From: Caulobacter sp. 17J80-11 | GTDB taxonomy: Bacteria > Pseudomonadota > Alphaproteobacteria > Caulobacterales > Caulobacteraceae | Reading direction: 5' to 3' | DNA length: 64,000 bases | Assembly (NCBI RefSeq): GCF_014349105.1 | Contig: NZ_JACSJI010000011.1 | Span: 60,247 to 124,246 of the forward strand | The notes under the pieces: model-generated | What the model was told of the DNA's origin: nothing | Seen by the model: the letters and a program-made list of their open reading frames with translations, nothing else | Databases searched by the model: none | Translations under genes and position numbers: made by a program | Shown here: piece by piece, positions 55,841 through 64,000 of the stretch | Numbering within the stretch: the stretch's first letter is position 1 | Layout of the letters: each line of letters starts with the position of its first letter

Positions 55841-56926
55841 TCAGGCCAGCGCCCGCGCGAACGCGCGCGCGGCGGCCTTGGGACGGCCGTCGTCGTCGAA
55901 CAGCAGCGGACGGTCGGGCAGGGGGCCGCCGGCGTTGGGCGGTCGGCGCAGCCAGGAGTCCTTGTCGCGCGCGCCCCAGACCGTCAGCCCGAACCGCTGG
56001 GCCTCGGGCAGATCCATCACCGCTTCGACCGCTTCGGCGACCAGGGCCGTCTGGCGCGTCTCCAGCTCGCCGCGGCGCAGCACCGACAGGCGGTCGGCGT
56101 TGAGGCTGACGTCCAGCTCCGATACGTGCAAAGGCAAGCCCAGGCTGGCGAGCTCGCGCACGCTCGCCCGGATCGCGCCCGGCTCGAGGTCGGCGGTCAG
56201 GTGGCTCTGGGTGCCCAGCCCGCCCAGCGGCGCGCCGGATTTCAGCAGGTCTTCGGCCAGCCGCAGGAAGGCGGCCCGCTTCTTCGGGCGTTCGAGGTTG
56301 TAGTCGTTCAGCAGCAGCGGCGCGTCCCTGTCCGCCTCGCGCGCGTGTTCGAAGGCCCTGCGTACGTAGTCCATGCCCAGCGCCTGGCGCCACAGGCAGT
56401 CGCGATAGCCCTCGCCGTCGTCGTTCACCGGCTCGTTGACGACGTCCCAGCCGGCGAGGCGCCCGCTATAGCGGCCGGCCACGTCCAGCACGTAGTTGCG
56501 GTAGGCCGCCGCGAAGGCCGCGCGGTCGCCGGCCAGTCGCTCGAAGGCGGGCGAGGACTGCGCGTACCAGATCAGGGTGTGGCCGAAGACCTTCAGGCCC
56601 CGCGCCTCGGCCGCGGCCACCAGCCGGTCGGAACGGGAGAAGTCGAGCGCGCCGTCCGCAGCCAGGACGGCCTCCATCTTCATCTCCCACTCGGGGGTGA
56701 CGCGATCGAACTGGGCGCCGACCAGCTCGGTCCAGCCGAGGTCGTCGAACTGACCGGTCATGGCCGCGACCCCGACCGGGAAGGGGGCGCTCTTCAGGGC
56801 CGGCGGCGGGGCTTCCGGCGCCGCGCGCGCGTCGCAGGCGGACAGGGCCAGGGCGGACAGCAGAAGGGCGCGTCGGGTCTGGCCCGCGCGCCCCTCGAAC
56901 TCAGGAACGTGGTCGCTCGGGATCAC
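55841..56926 (-). CDS. Secreted endo-1,4-beta-xylanase, GH10 family
   Basis: A 361-residue glycosidase. Tat-like or lipoprotein signal (QTRRALLLSALALSAC). Catalytic residues: acid/base Glu in WDVVNEPV, nucleophile Glu in LHVSELDVSL; GHTLIWYAQ and WGARDKDSWLR are GH10 hallmarks. The start GTG 56926 overlaps the fliJ stop (GTGA), an odd coupling of a xylanase to a flagellar gene. Degrades plant xylan. Other exported glycan enzymes in the window are the GH16 and an esterase. Confidence 0.9.
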   Translation of the reverse strand: MIPSDHVPEFEGRAGQTRRALLLSALALSACDARAAPEAPPPALKSAPFPVGVAAMTGQFDDLGWTELVGAQFDRVTPEWEMKMEAVLAADGALDFSRSDRLVAAAEARGLKVFGHTLIWYAQSSPAFERLAGDRAAFAAAYRNYVLDVAGRYSGRLAGWDVVNEPVNDDGEGYRDCLWRQALGMDYVRRAFEHAREADRDAPLLLNDYNLERPKKRAAFLRLAEDLLKSGAPLGGLGTQSHLTADLEPGAIRASVRELASLGLPLHVSELDVSLNADRLSVLRRGELETRQTALVAEAVEAVMDLPEAQRFGLTVWGARDKDSWLRRPPNAGGPLPDRPLLFDDDGRPKAAARAFARALA

Positions 56927-57333
56927 CGACCGGCGCGGCGCAGGGCCAGCTCGTCCAGGGCGGCGCCTTCCAGCTTGGCCTGCACGGCCAGCTTGTTCAG
57001 GCGGCTCATCTCGGCGACGTGCTCGAACTTCTTTTGCTCTTCGAAGGCGCGGGTCAGCGCGTCGCGCACGCCCTGCTCCTCGATCGCCACTACGTCCAAC
57101 TCGGCCACGGCGGCGGCGCGGCGGATCTCCCAGCCCTTCAGATAGGCCGGCATCAGCATGGCGGCGTGGGCGTCGTCGCGGGCGCGCTCGCGCTCGACCT
57201 CGGCCTCTGCGTCCAGCACCGCCACGCGCATCTCGGCGGAGGCGCGGCGGGTGGCGACTTCGGCCATGCGCTTCTGCAGCGTCTCGACCTCGTAGGTCGA
57301 CAGGCGGATCAGGGAGTGCGCCCACTTGCTCAT
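56923..57333 (-). CDS. fliJ: Flagellar export chaperone FliJ
   Basis: A 136-residue, fully helical protein of the FliJ type: [29 protein letters not shown] and long charged heptads to the end. It regulates the FliI ATPase and the export gate. ATG 57333 overlaps the fliI stop (ATGA). The much longer frame starting at 57921 is antisense-frame noise within fliI. Sequence divergence is normal for FliJ; identity rests on context and coiled-coil shape. Confidence 0.87.
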   Translation of the reverse strand: MSKWAHSLIRLSTYEVETLQKRMAEVATRRASAEMRVAVLDAEAEVERERARDDAHAAMLMPAYLKGWEIRRAAAVAELDVVAIEEQGVRDALTRAFEEQKKFEHVAEMSRLNKLAVQAKLEGAALDELALRRAGR

Positions 57334-58670
57334 GCGGCGTGTCCTTCGCTCAGGATGGAATGGAGGTGCGCGAAGGACTCGTCGAGGCGGGTGACCTCGT
57401 CCTTGCCCTGGCGCAGAAAGTCTTCGACGGCCGGATTGAGCCGGATGGCGCGGTCCACCATCGGGTCGGCGCCCGTGCGGTAGGCGCCGATGCGGATCAG
57501 CTCTTCCATGTTGGAGTAGGCCGACAGCACCTCGCGCGCGCCGCGCACGATCTCGCGCTCGTGCGGCAGCTGGCAGCCCGGCATGGTGCGGCTGATCGAC
57601 TTCAGCACGTCGATGGCGGGGAAGCGGCCGCGCTCGGCGATGCTCCGGCTCATGACGATGTGGCCGTCCAGGATGCCGCGCACGGCGTCGGCGATCGGTT
57701 CGTTGTGGTCGTCGCCGTCCACCAGCACGGTGAACAGGCCGGTGATCGGACCCGCCTGGCTGCCGTCGGCGCGGATCGGGCCGGGCCCGGCGCGCTCCAA
57801 GAGCTTCGGCAGTTCGGTGAAGACGGTGGGCGTATAGCCCTTGGTGGTCGGCGGCTCGCCGGCGGCCAGGCCGATCTCGCGCTGGGCCATGGCGAAGCGG
57901 GTGACTGAGTCCATCAGGCACAGGACTTCCAGGTCCTGGTCGCGCAGGTACTCGGCGATGGCCATGGTCATGTAGGCCGCCTGGCGACGTTTCAGGGCCG
58001 GCTCGTCGGAGGTGGCGACGACGACGATGGCCCGGCGCAGACCGGCCTCGCCCAGGGTTTCTTCGATGAACTCGCGGACTTCGCGGCCCCGTTCGCCGAT
58101 CAGGCCGACCACGACGGCGTCGCAGGTCGCCTCGCGGGCCAGCATCGACAGCAGCACCGACTTGCCGACGCCGGAGCCCGCGAACACGCCCAGGCGCTGG
58201 CCGCGGCAGCAGGTGGTGAACACGTCCATGGCGCGTACGCCCAGGTCCAGCCGCTCGCCCACCCGGGCGCGGGCGTGGGCCGACGGCGGCGCGGCGCGCA
58301 GCGGATAGGCGGCCTGGCCGGTCGGCAGCGGGCCCAGCCCGTCCACCGGCTGGCCGAAGGCGTCGACGATGCGGCCCAGCCAGCCCAGCGTCGGTCGCAC
58401 GGCGGCGCCTTCGTTGAGGATGCGGATCTCGGCCCCGGGGGCGACGCCCTCGACCGGCCCGAACGGCATCAGAAGCGCGCGGGCCTCCTTGAAGCCCACC
58501 ACCTCGACCGGCAGCGGCCGGTCGGCGCGGCGCAGAATCTCGGCCCGGGCTCCGACTTCGAGCCGGCTCAGCCCGCCCTTGGCCTCGATCAGCAAGCCGT
58601 TCACGCCCGCCACCCGACCGCAGACGGTCAGCGGATCGATGCGCTCGGCGGCGGCGATCAGGTTGCGCAA
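57330..58670 (-). CDS. fliI: Flagellar export ATPase FliI
   Basis: A 446-residue F1-like ATPase. Walker [18 protein letters not shown], Walker [38 protein letters not shown] (with the FliI/YscN signature). The start is TTG 58670, since no ATG or GTG suits; a clear ribosome site is absent. First gene of fliI-fliJ; upstream lies a CtrA-like box, matching class II timing. Confidence 0.95.
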   Translation of the reverse strand: MRNLIAAAERIDPLTVCGRVAGVNGLLIEAKGGLSRLEVGARAEILRRADRPLPVEVVGFKEARALLMPFGPVEGVAPGAEIRILNEGAAVRPTLGWLGRIVDAFGQPVDGLGPLPTGQAAYPLRAAPPSAHARARVGERLDLGVRAMDVFTTCCRGQRLGVFAGSGVGKSVLLSMLAREATCDAVVVGLIGERGREVREFIEETLGEAGLRRAIVVVATSDEPALKRRQAAYMTMAIAEYLRDQDLEVLCLMDSVTRFAMAQREIGLAAGEPPTTKGYTPTVFTELPKLLERAGPGPIRADGSQAGPITGLFTVLVDGDDHNEPIADAVRGILDGHIVMSRSIAERGRFPAIDVLKSISRTMPGCQLPHEREIVRGAREVLSAYSNMEELIRIGAYRTGADPMVDRAIRLNPAVEDFLRQGKDEVTRLDESFAHLHSILSEGHAA

Positions 58671-58715
58671 AACAGGCCAGTCCCAGGTTAGCGACCGATG
58701 ATCGGCCTGACGCCG

Positions 58716-58730
58716 TTAACGCACCCTAAA
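58716..58730 (-). promoter_or_regulatory. CtrA-like box upstream of fliI
   Basis: TTAA-CGCACCC-TAAA on the plus strand (TTTA-N7-TTAA on the minus): one base off the TTAA-N7-TTAA consensus, 46 bp before the fliI start, so placed as a -35 element. May serve the AhpD gene also. Confidence 0.5.
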
Positions 58731-58814
58731 GAATGGTTGACGAGGCGACCCCGGGTCGCGCGGCGGGACCTCGCACCGGGGGGCGCAGGTTCGGGGGTCG
58801 GAAGGAGCCCCCGC

Positions 58815-59264
58815 ATGACCATGCGCCTCGACTACGTCCACGTCGCGCCCGACGGCATGATGGCGCTGGGCCAGGTTTACGGCTACATCCTGAAGTCCGG
58901 CCTGCCCACGCCGCTGGTCAATCTGGTCTATCTGCGCTGCTCGCAGATCAACGGCTGCACCTACTGCATCGACCTGCACAGCAAGGACCTGGCGAAGGAA
59001 GGCGTGTCCTGCCAGAAGATGCTGCTGGCCTCGGCCTGGCGTGAGGCGAAGGGCGTGTTCACCGAAAAGGAGCAGGCGGCCCTGGCCTGGGCCGAGGCGC
59101 TGACCCGGCTGCCCGAGACCGCGGCGCCGGACGCGGACTTCCAGGCCATGAAGGCCCAGTTCAGCGAGAAGGAGATCGCCGACCTGACGATCGCGATCGG
59201 CCTGATCAACGTCTACAACCGTGTCGCAGTGGGCTTCCGGCGCGGGCCGGAAGGGATTGGTTGA
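58815..59264 (+). CDS. AhpD/carboxymuconolactone-decarboxylase-like protein
   Basis: A 149-residue protein of the AhpD-like/CMD family: LVYLRCSQINGCTYCIDLHSKDLAKEGV holds the CxxC pair and His of the alkylhydroperoxidase core. ATG 58815 follows GAAGGAG. Such proteins reduce peroxides through the disulphide, or are of unknown role. Single gene next to a small membrane protein. Confidence 0.92.
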   Translation: MTMRLDYVHVAPDGMMALGQVYGYILKSGLPTPLVNLVYLRCSQINGCTYCIDLHSKDLAKEGVSCQKMLLASAWREAKGVFTEKEQAALAWAEALTRLPETAAPDADFQAMKAQFSEKEIADLTIAIGLINVYNRVAVGFRRGPEGIG

Positions 59265-59320
59265 CGCAACGGCGGTCTCCCGCTTTCGTGACGCGAGCGA
59301 CGCCTTGGGGGAGGTGAGCC

Positions 59321-59725
59321 GTGACCATGATCGACCGGGCCTGGATCGGCCTGCGCTGGCTGTACGCGCTGTTCTTCATCGCCACCGCCGCGATGATCAC
59401 CACAAGCCTGACCACGGGCGCGATCCCGCGGCCCGTGCAGGCGACCCCGGCGGCGGCCGCCTTCGACCACGCGATCGCGGCGACCGGCTTCGTCGATCCG
59501 GCCCTGGCCGCCTGCTACCTGCTGGGCGGCCTGGCGCTGCTGCGCGAGCGGACCACGCCCTTCGGCCTGGTGCTGCTGGCCCCGGTCGTGGCGGTGATCC
59601 TGCTGTTCCACATCTTTCTGAGCGGCCTTTGGCCGGTCGGGGCCGCGACCGCCGCGGTGGCGGGCCTGTTGGCCTGGCGCCATCGCGGCGGCTTCACGGG
59701 CCTGTGGAGCTATCGGCGGGCTTAA
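59321..59725 (+). CDS. DoxX-like small membrane protein
   Basis: A 134-residue protein with four helices (about 10-28, 50-70, 80-100, 108-125): WIGLRWLYALFFIATAAMI and ATGFVDPALAACYLLGGLALLRERTTPFGLVLLAPVV are DoxX-like. Start GTG 59321 has GGGGAGG at good spacing; ATG 59327 is the alternative. Function unknown. The stop shares TTAA with the GH16 gene. Confidence 0.75.
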   Translation: MTMIDRAWIGLRWLYALFFIATAAMITTSLTTGAIPRPVQATPAAAAFDHAIAATGFVDPALAACYLLGGLALLRERTTPFGLVLLAPVVAVILLFHIFLSGLWPVGAATAAVAGLLAWRHRGGFTGLWSYRRA

Positions 59726-62511
59726 CCCCAGCCCCAGTCCTGCGCCGTCAGGTCGGCGCTGTTCACGTTCAGCAGGGTGATCTTCTCGCCGGTGCCGAAG
59801 GCGATCACCGTGTCGGCCCCGATCTGGGTGACGGTCGGGCGCGCGGAGCCGAAGCCGGTGAAGCTCATCCGGTCGTCGGTCCCGCCGGCCACGAAGTCCT
59901 CGATCACGTCGTGGCCGAAGCCGGGCCGGAAGCTGAACACGTCGTTGCCGGCCCCGCCGATCAGGTGGTCGTCGCCGCCGCCGCCCTCCAGCCAGTCGTT
60001 CCCGCCGCCGCCGTTCAGGTGGTTGGCCGCGTCGTTTCCGGTGAGGCGGTTGTTCAGGCCGTTGCCGCTCCCGTCGATCGCCGCCGCGCCCTTGAGGGTC
60101 AGGATCTCCACCTCGTCGGGCAGGACGAAGCTGATCCAGGCGCCGACGGAATCCGTGCCCTCGCCGGCCAGTTCGACCACCCGGTCGCCGACATTGTCGA
60201 CCAGATAGGAATCGTTGCCCGCGCCCCCCGCCATCACGTCGGCGCCGGCGCCGCCGTCGATATAGTCGTTGCCGCCGCGCCCCTCGATGCGGTCGGCGCC
60301 GGCCGTGCCCTTCAGCGAGTCCGCGGCCTCGGTCCCGACGATGGTGTTCGTGGTCGGCGGCGGATCGCCCGGACCCGGACCCGGATCCGTCGGCGGCGGG
60401 CCCGAGCCCTTCAGGACGAAGTCGGACGCCTTGAGCGTGCTGGCCTGCACGTTCTTCAACACCAGCGAGGCCGTGTCGGAGAACACCACCAGGGTGTCGG
60501 CGCCCTGCTGGGTGATCGAGCGCCAGGCGGTGAACTGGGTCGCTTCGATCAGGTCCTCGCCGACCACGAAGTCCTCGACCACGTCACGCCCGGTCCCCTC
60601 GCGGACGATGAAGCTGTCGACGCCCAGGCCGCCGTTGAGGACGTCGTTGCCCGCGCCGCCGTCCAGCCGGTCGCGTCCGCCCCAGCCTTCCAGCCGGTCG
60701 GCGCCGCCCATGCCGTACAGGTCGTTGGCCCCGGCGTTGCCGCGCAGGGTGTTGTTTAGCGCGTTGCCGGTCGCGTCGATGTTGGCGACGCCGAACATGG
60801 ACAGGAACTCGACGTTGTCCGGCAGGGTGTAGTCGGCCCAGGTCTGGACGGTGTCCCAGCCCTGGTTGGCCAGCTCGACAATCACGTCGCCGGTCTGGTG
60901 GACCACATAGGTGTCGTCGCCCAGCCCGCCGATCATGCGGTCTATACCGCCCTCGCCGCGCAGGTAGTCGTTGCCGGCTCCGGCCTCCAGCGTGTCGTTC
61001 CCGGAGGCGCCGACCAGCTCGTCGCGGCCGTCGCCGCCGACCAGGTGCTTGTCGGCGTCTGTAGCCGGGGGCGGCGGCGCGGCTCCGTTGGCCAGCTGGT
61101 AGACGTGCACGTAGTCGATCTTGAAGTCGGCCGGCAGGCCGGTCTGGGCGTCCGGCGCTCCCGCCCAGTTGCCGCCGACAGCCAGGTTCAGGATCAGGTA
61201 CATCGGCGTGTTGGAGGCCGGCGTGCTGGCCGCCCGGAACACCTCATGACCGTCGAGGTAGTAGACGATGGCGTCTTCGGTCCACAGCAGGCCGTAGGTG
61301 TGGAAGCCCTCGGGGTGCGGCAGCAGGTTCTGCATGCCGGCCAGCTTGTTGGGCCCGTCGGTTCGGTCGTGGCGATAGGCGTAGGGGCCGTAGGGCTGGT
61401 GGCCCAGCCCCTCGAGGATGTCCATTTCGACCGCGCGGCCGTCGTCCGGCAGCAGCCAGAAGGCCGGCCACAGGCCCTTGCCCTCCGGCAGGTCGGCGCG
61501 GATCTCGAAATAGCCGTACTGCTGGGAGAACACCCCGCGCGTGGTCAGCAGGCCCGAGGTGTAGTCGTAGTTCCAGATGTCGGACTTGACGTCGGCGCCG
61601 ACCCGCTCGGCCCGGATCGACATCACCCCGTCCTCAATGTGGAAGGGATTGACGCCCAGGTCGTGGCCGCTGGTCCCCTGGAAGCCCGGCGCGGCGTAGA
61701 TCTGCAGCTCGCCGTTCCTGGGCAGGGTGTAGCGCTCGAGGCTGGTGGAGTCGCCGTAGCCGAAGTTGGTCTTCCAGATCCCGTTCAGCGAGCCCGAGGA
61801 CCACAGGTTCAGGCTGTCGAACTCCTCCGAGAAGGTCAGTTCGCCGAGCTGGCTGCGGTCCAGCGGCATCTGGAAGTCGTCGGCCGTGAACTGCTCGATG
61901 CGGGTGTTGCGGAAGACGACGACCTCGTCGCCGTTCTGCAGGAACACGTCGGCCCCGCGCTGGGTCATGGCCGCCTTGATCTCGGCGAAGCTCTTGAAGT
62001 CGGAGCCGATCAGCCGGACGAAGTCGCCGTCGACCACCTGGCCGGCCTTGAAGTCGTGGATGACGTCGTTGCCCTCGCCCTTGACGATGACGAAGTAGTC
62101 AGAGCCCTCGCCGCCGACCAGCACGTCGTCGCCCCCGGCCCCGTACAGCGAATTGCTGCCGGCCTTGCCGAAGATCAGGTTGTTCAGGGCGTTGCCGACG
62201 CCGTAGTTCTCGTTGCCGCCTTCGAGGACAAGGTTCTCGACGTTGTCGGGCAGGGCGTAGGAGCCGGCCCAGGCGTACACCGTGTCGATCCCGGCGTTCT
62301 CAGCCTCGATCACCTTGGTGTTGTAGCCCATCGCGTAATACCAATCGTCGCCTTTCAGCCCGATCAGCACGTCGTTTTCTTCACCGAGCATCGAATTGTT
62401 CTTGTCGGTGCCGGTGAGCGTCTGGGGAGTCGGATCATTTCGAGCCGCGTGGCTGTCCACGACGCCGCCGCTCGTGGGCATCAGCTGCCCCAGGTAGTTG
62501 TAGTAAGCCAT
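59722..62511 (-). CDS. Secreted GH16 endo-beta-glycanase with RTX calcium-binding repeats (ExsH-like)
   Basis: A 929-residue protein. Layout: an N-terminal RTX block (about 45-160, GNALNNLIFGKAGSNSLYGAGGDDVLVGG), a GH16 domain (about 220-480) with the catalytic EMDILE in VEMDILEGLGHQP, and two further RTX blocks (490-620 and 730-900, GGAGNDVLNGG). No Sec signal peptide; RTX repeats point to type I secretion. Domain order recalls S. meliloti ExsH, a succinoglycan depolymerase. Likely cleaves a beta-glucan or the cell's own exopolysaccharide. No type I transporter genes are seen nearby. Confidence 0.9.
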   Translation of the reverse strand: MAYYNYLGQLMPTSGGVVDSHAARNDPTPQTLTGTDKNNSMLGEENDVLIGLKGDDWYYAMGYNTKVIEAENAGIDTVYAWAGSYALPDNVENLVLEGGNENYGVGNALNNLIFGKAGSNSLYGAGGDDVLVGGEGSDYFVIVKGEGNDVIHDFKAGQVVDGDFVRLIGSDFKSFAEIKAAMTQRGADVFLQNGDEVVVFRNTRIEQFTADDFQMPLDRSQLGELTFSEEFDSLNLWSSGSLNGIWKTNFGYGDSTSLERYTLPRNGELQIYAAPGFQGTSGHDLGVNPFHIEDGVMSIRAERVGADVKSDIWNYDYTSGLLTTRGVFSQQYGYFEIRADLPEGKGLWPAFWLLPDDGRAVEMDILEGLGHQPYGPYAYRHDRTDGPNKLAGMQNLLPHPEGFHTYGLLWTEDAIVYYLDGHEVFRAASTPASNTPMYLILNLAVGGNWAGAPDAQTGLPADFKIDYVHVYQLANGAAPPPPATDADKHLVGGDGRDELVGASGNDTLEAGAGNDYLRGEGGIDRMIGGLGDDTYVVHQTGDVIVELANQGWDTVQTWADYTLPDNVEFLSMFGVANIDATGNALNNTLRGNAGANDLYGMGGADRLEGWGGRDRLDGGAGNDVLNGGLGVDSFIVREGTGRDVVEDFVVGEDLIEATQFTAWRSITQQGADTLVVFSDTASLVLKNVQASTLKASDFVLKGSGPPPTDPGPGPGDPPPTTNTIVGTEAADSLKGTAGADRIEGRGGNDYIDGGAGADVMAGGAGNDSYLVDNVGDRVVELAGEGTDSVGAWISFVLPDEVEILTLKGAAAIDGSGNGLNNRLTGNDAANHLNGGGGNDWLEGGGGDDHLIGGAGNDVFSFRPGFGHDVIEDFVAGGTDDRMSFTGFGSARPTVTQIGADTVIAFGTGEKITLLNVNSADLTAQDWGWG

Positions 62512-62742
62512 GGTTGAACGAGCCCGTGCCCTAGTCGGAAAGCGCAGGGGAAACCCCCTAAGGGCGTGGCCGTTCGAGCTTGGCGGTAAATATTGTGGAG
62601 CCGGCGGCGCCGCGTCCCGGCGCTTATCCCCAGCTCTGCGGCAGTCGGGCGCAGGCGCCGCTTGGCTGATTTCAGGCGAATCTTCATAAGGTTAATTCAA
62701 CCGCGCGGCGAGGAGGGCGCGGTCGGGGCGAGGGGAGCCCCG

Positions 62743-62757
62743 TTAACGCTGCTTTAA
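62743..62757 (+). promoter_or_regulatory. Perfect CtrA box upstream of ctrA
   Basis: TTAACGCTGCTTTAA: exact TTAA-N7-TTAA, 170 bp before the ctrA start and followed at once by the GANTC cluster. Would allow feedback by CtrA on P1. Confidence 0.75.
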
Positions 62758-62813
62758 GAATCGAATCGTTGACTCGACCGCTGGACGCGGACTCGCAAAT
62801 CACCCTACGATTC
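62758..62813 (+). promoter_or_regulatory. Cluster of five CcrM (GANTC) sites
   Basis: GAATC at 62758 and 62763, GACTC at 62771 and 62790, GATTC at 62809, within 56 bp. The C. crescentus P1 promoter is known for a single such site. Hemi-methylation after fork passage would allow ctrA P1 transcription. Confidence 0.75.
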
Positions 62814-62829
62814 GGGGCAGTCGTTAGGA

Positions 62830-62844
62830 TTAACCAATCTTAAG
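62830..62844 (+). promoter_or_regulatory. Second CtrA-like site (P2 position)
   Basis: TTAACCAATCTTAAG contains TTAACC and a second TTAA with six-base spacing; 84 bp before ctrA, the usual place for the P2 -35/CtrA site. Confidence 0.55.
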
Positions 62845-62927
62845 TAACTGGCGGCCTAGCGTTCAGAGGTAAGGGCCGGACCTGTCTGTAGGGTTCGGTG
62901 GCGGGACGCTTCGCCGGGAGGGGCCGA

Positions 62928-63623
62928 ATGCGAGTTCTGTTGATCGAGGACGACAGCGCGACTGCGCAAAGCATCGAACTGATGCTGAAGTCCGAAGGTT
63001 TCAACGTTTACACGACCGATCTGGGTGAAGAGGGCGTGGATCTGGGCAAGATCTACGACTACGACATCATCCTGCTGGACCTGAACCTGCCCGACATGTC
63101 GGGCCTGGACGTCCTGCGCCAACTGCGCGTGGGCAAGGTCAACACGCCGGTGATGATCCTGTCGGGCACCACCGAGATCGACACCAAGGTCAAAACGTTC
63201 GGCGGCGGCGCCGACGACTACATGACCAAGCCGTTCCACAAGGAAGAGCTGATCGCCCGCATTCATGCGGTGGTGCGTCGCTCGAAGGGCCACGCCCAGT
63301 CGGTCATCAAGACCGGCGAGATCACCGTCAACCTCGACGCCAAGACCGTCGAAGTGAACACGGTCCGCGTGCACCTGACCGGCAAGGAATACCAGATGCT
63401 GGAGCTGCTCTCCCTGCGTAAGGGCACGACCCTGACCAAGGAGATGTTCCTGAACCACCTGTACGGCGGCATGGACGAGCCGGAGCTGAAGATCATCGAC
63501 GTCTTCATCTGCAAGCTCCGCAAGAAGCTCGCGACCGCGGCCGGCGGCAAGCACTACATCGAAACCGTCTGGGGCCGGGGCTACGTCCTGCGCGACCCGG
63601 CCGAGGGCGCCGTCGCCGCCTAA
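62928..63623 (+). CDS. ctrA: Cell-cycle master regulator CtrA
   Basis: A 231-residue OmpR-type response regulator, the same length as C. crescentus CtrA. The receiver has acidic pair IEDDSA, phospho-acceptor Asp51 in [12 protein letters not shown], and [13 protein letters not shown]. The winged helix ends with [11 protein letters not shown], and the protein finishes in AVAA, the Ala-Ala tail needed for ClpXP proteolysis. Binds TTAA-N7-TTAA to silence the origin and activate flagellar and division genes. ATG 62928 follows GGGAGG. Terminator directly downstream. Confidence 0.98.
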   Translation: MRVLLIEDDSATAQSIELMLKSEGFNVYTTDLGEEGVDLGKIYDYDIILLDLNLPDMSGLDVLRQLRVGKVNTPVMILSGTTEIDTKVKTFGGGADDYMTKPFHKEELIARIHAVVRRSKGHAQSVIKTGEITVNLDAKTVEVNTVRVHLTGKEYQMLELLSLRKGTTLTKEMFLNHLYGGMDEPELKIIDVFICKLRKKLATAAGGKHYIETVWGRGYVLRDPAEGAVAA

Positions 63624-63648
63624 GCGGCTCCGCCTGCGAAGTAAAACG

Positions 63649-63682
63649 AAACGCCCGCCGGACCCCTTCCCGGCGGGCGTTT
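63649..63682 (+). terminator. Rho-independent terminator of ctrA
   Basis: A 13-bp perfect stem AAACGCCCGCCGG with an 8-base loop, followed by TCCTTTTT, 26 bp after the ctrA stop. Confidence 0.93.
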
Positions 63683-63764
63683 TCCTTTTTGCGGCAGAAC
63701 AATGGAGGGGCGGCGGAGGAGCCCGGCCGCCGCCCCTCGTCCGTCGGGCGTGAGGGACGGGGGA

Positions 63765-63983
63765 TTAGCGCCCGACGGAAACCGAACCGGACGCTTCGGC
63801 CGAGCCGTTGGCGTCCGCCTTGACCTTGGTCTGGCGCGGACGCTTCACGTCCGTCTGCGCCTGGGCGGAGCCGCCGGCCGAGCCGCGGGCTTCGCCGCCG
63901 CCCTGAGCGCCGCCTTGGCCGCCCGCCGCCTGGCCCGCGCCGGCCAGGCCGCCGCCGACCTCATGAACGGGTTTCACGGTCAT
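63765..63983 (-). CDS. Gly/Ala-rich hypothetical protein, possibly partial
   Basis: Low-complexity ORF: a short beginning MTVKPVHEVGGGLAGAG, then repeats of Gly, Ala, Gln and Ser and a basic patch DVKRPRQTKVKAD, ending SVSVGR. The same frame stays open to the window edge, so the true start may lie beyond 64000. No family recognised. Possibly disordered or secreted; real status uncertain. Confidence 0.4.
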   Translation of the reverse strand: MTVKPVHEVGGGLAGAGQAAGGQGGAQGGGEARGSAGGSAQAQTDVKRPRQTKVKADANGSAEASGSVSVGR

Positions 63984-64000
63984 GCGCCCCACATAGCGCA

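Larger units (their letters stand above)
62512..62927. promoter_or_regulatory. ctrA/GH16 divergent intergenic region
   Basis: A 416-bp gap without genes. It contains six CcrM GANTC sites (62678, 62758, 62763, 62771, 62790, 62809) and CtrA boxes at 62743 and 62830. In C. crescentus, ctrA P1 is inhibited by GANTC methylation, and P2 is activated by CtrA. Layout here fits P1 then P2. Confidence 0.8.

Noticed and set aside
57334..57921. 332-codon version of FliJ starting at 57921
   Set aside because: The extra part lies inside fliI in another frame; ATG 57333 has ATGA coupling and FliJ length.
59722..60760. Tandem DNA repeats or CRISPR in the GH16 gene
   Set aside because: These are protein-level RTX nonapeptides; the DNA units vary and no spacers exist.

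Overview
The window is about 70% GC and looks like chromosomal DNA from the Caulobacteraceae (Caulobacter/Phenylobacterium type). The evidence is a full-length CtrA ending in the Ala-Ala degradation tail, SciP next to flgE, the fliF-fliG-flbE-fliN-flbD order, and CcrM (GANTC) and CtrA (TTAA-N7-TTAA) sites in the expected promoters. Assignments rest on reading sequence and motifs; no database search was run. GTG and TTG starts are common, and long open frames opposite real genes are GC-driven shadows that I left out.

Layout. 1-1.77 kb: groES-groEL (groEL runs off the left edge) behind a CIRCE operator. 1.9-6.9 kb: a small membrane protein, a CHASE-domain histidine kinase, an RBBP9-type hydrolase, and a coniferyl-aldehyde-type dehydrogenase with its TetR regulator. 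7.1-12.6 kb: a TonB receptor, a beta-helix lipoprotein, a diheme cytochrome lipoprotein and a GNAT enzyme, all in one direction. 12.6-18 kb: an ECF11-type sigma factor/ChrR anti-sigma locus. Two divergent promoters of the form TGATCC-N18-TA drive sigma-chrR-DUF1295-DUF2177-small ORF one way and FAD oxidoreductase-DUF1365-TspO the other way. This is a compact singlet-oxygen/photo-oxidative stress module. 18-23 kb: a soluble MCP, a class D beta-lactamase, and a 2.1-kb patch (broken GNAT gene, TetR, CPBP protease) lying between two copies of a tRNA-Met 3'-end-like repeat.

23-39.8 kb: mixed metabolic and regulatory genes. They include a glycosyltransferase/AsnB pair, a PQQ-type sugar dehydrogenase, an Lrp regulator, pirin, a small ORF behind a Fur-like box, an esterase, a thiolase, a thioesterase, a beta/gamma-crystallin-like secreted protein, and an HxlR regulator. 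Next come a desaturase with two tandem paralogous membrane proteins, an ArsR regulator, a DUF4232 lipoprotein, RtcB preceded by a 32-codon ORF and a hairpin, and MnmA.

39.8-58.7 kb: flagellar cluster. It holds flgK-flgL (minus), fliK-flgD-flgE-sciP (plus), a 42-aa membrane ORF (minus), fliF-fliG-flbE-fliN-flbD-flhA (plus), and fliI-fliJ followed by a coupled GH10 xylanase (minus). 58.8-64 kb: an AhpD-like protein, a small membrane protein, an RTX-tailed GH16 glycanase, and ctrA with an intergenic region unusually dense in GANTC and CtrA sites. CtrA, SciP and FlbD, which together order flagellar transcription through the cell cycle, are all encoded within 16 kb here.
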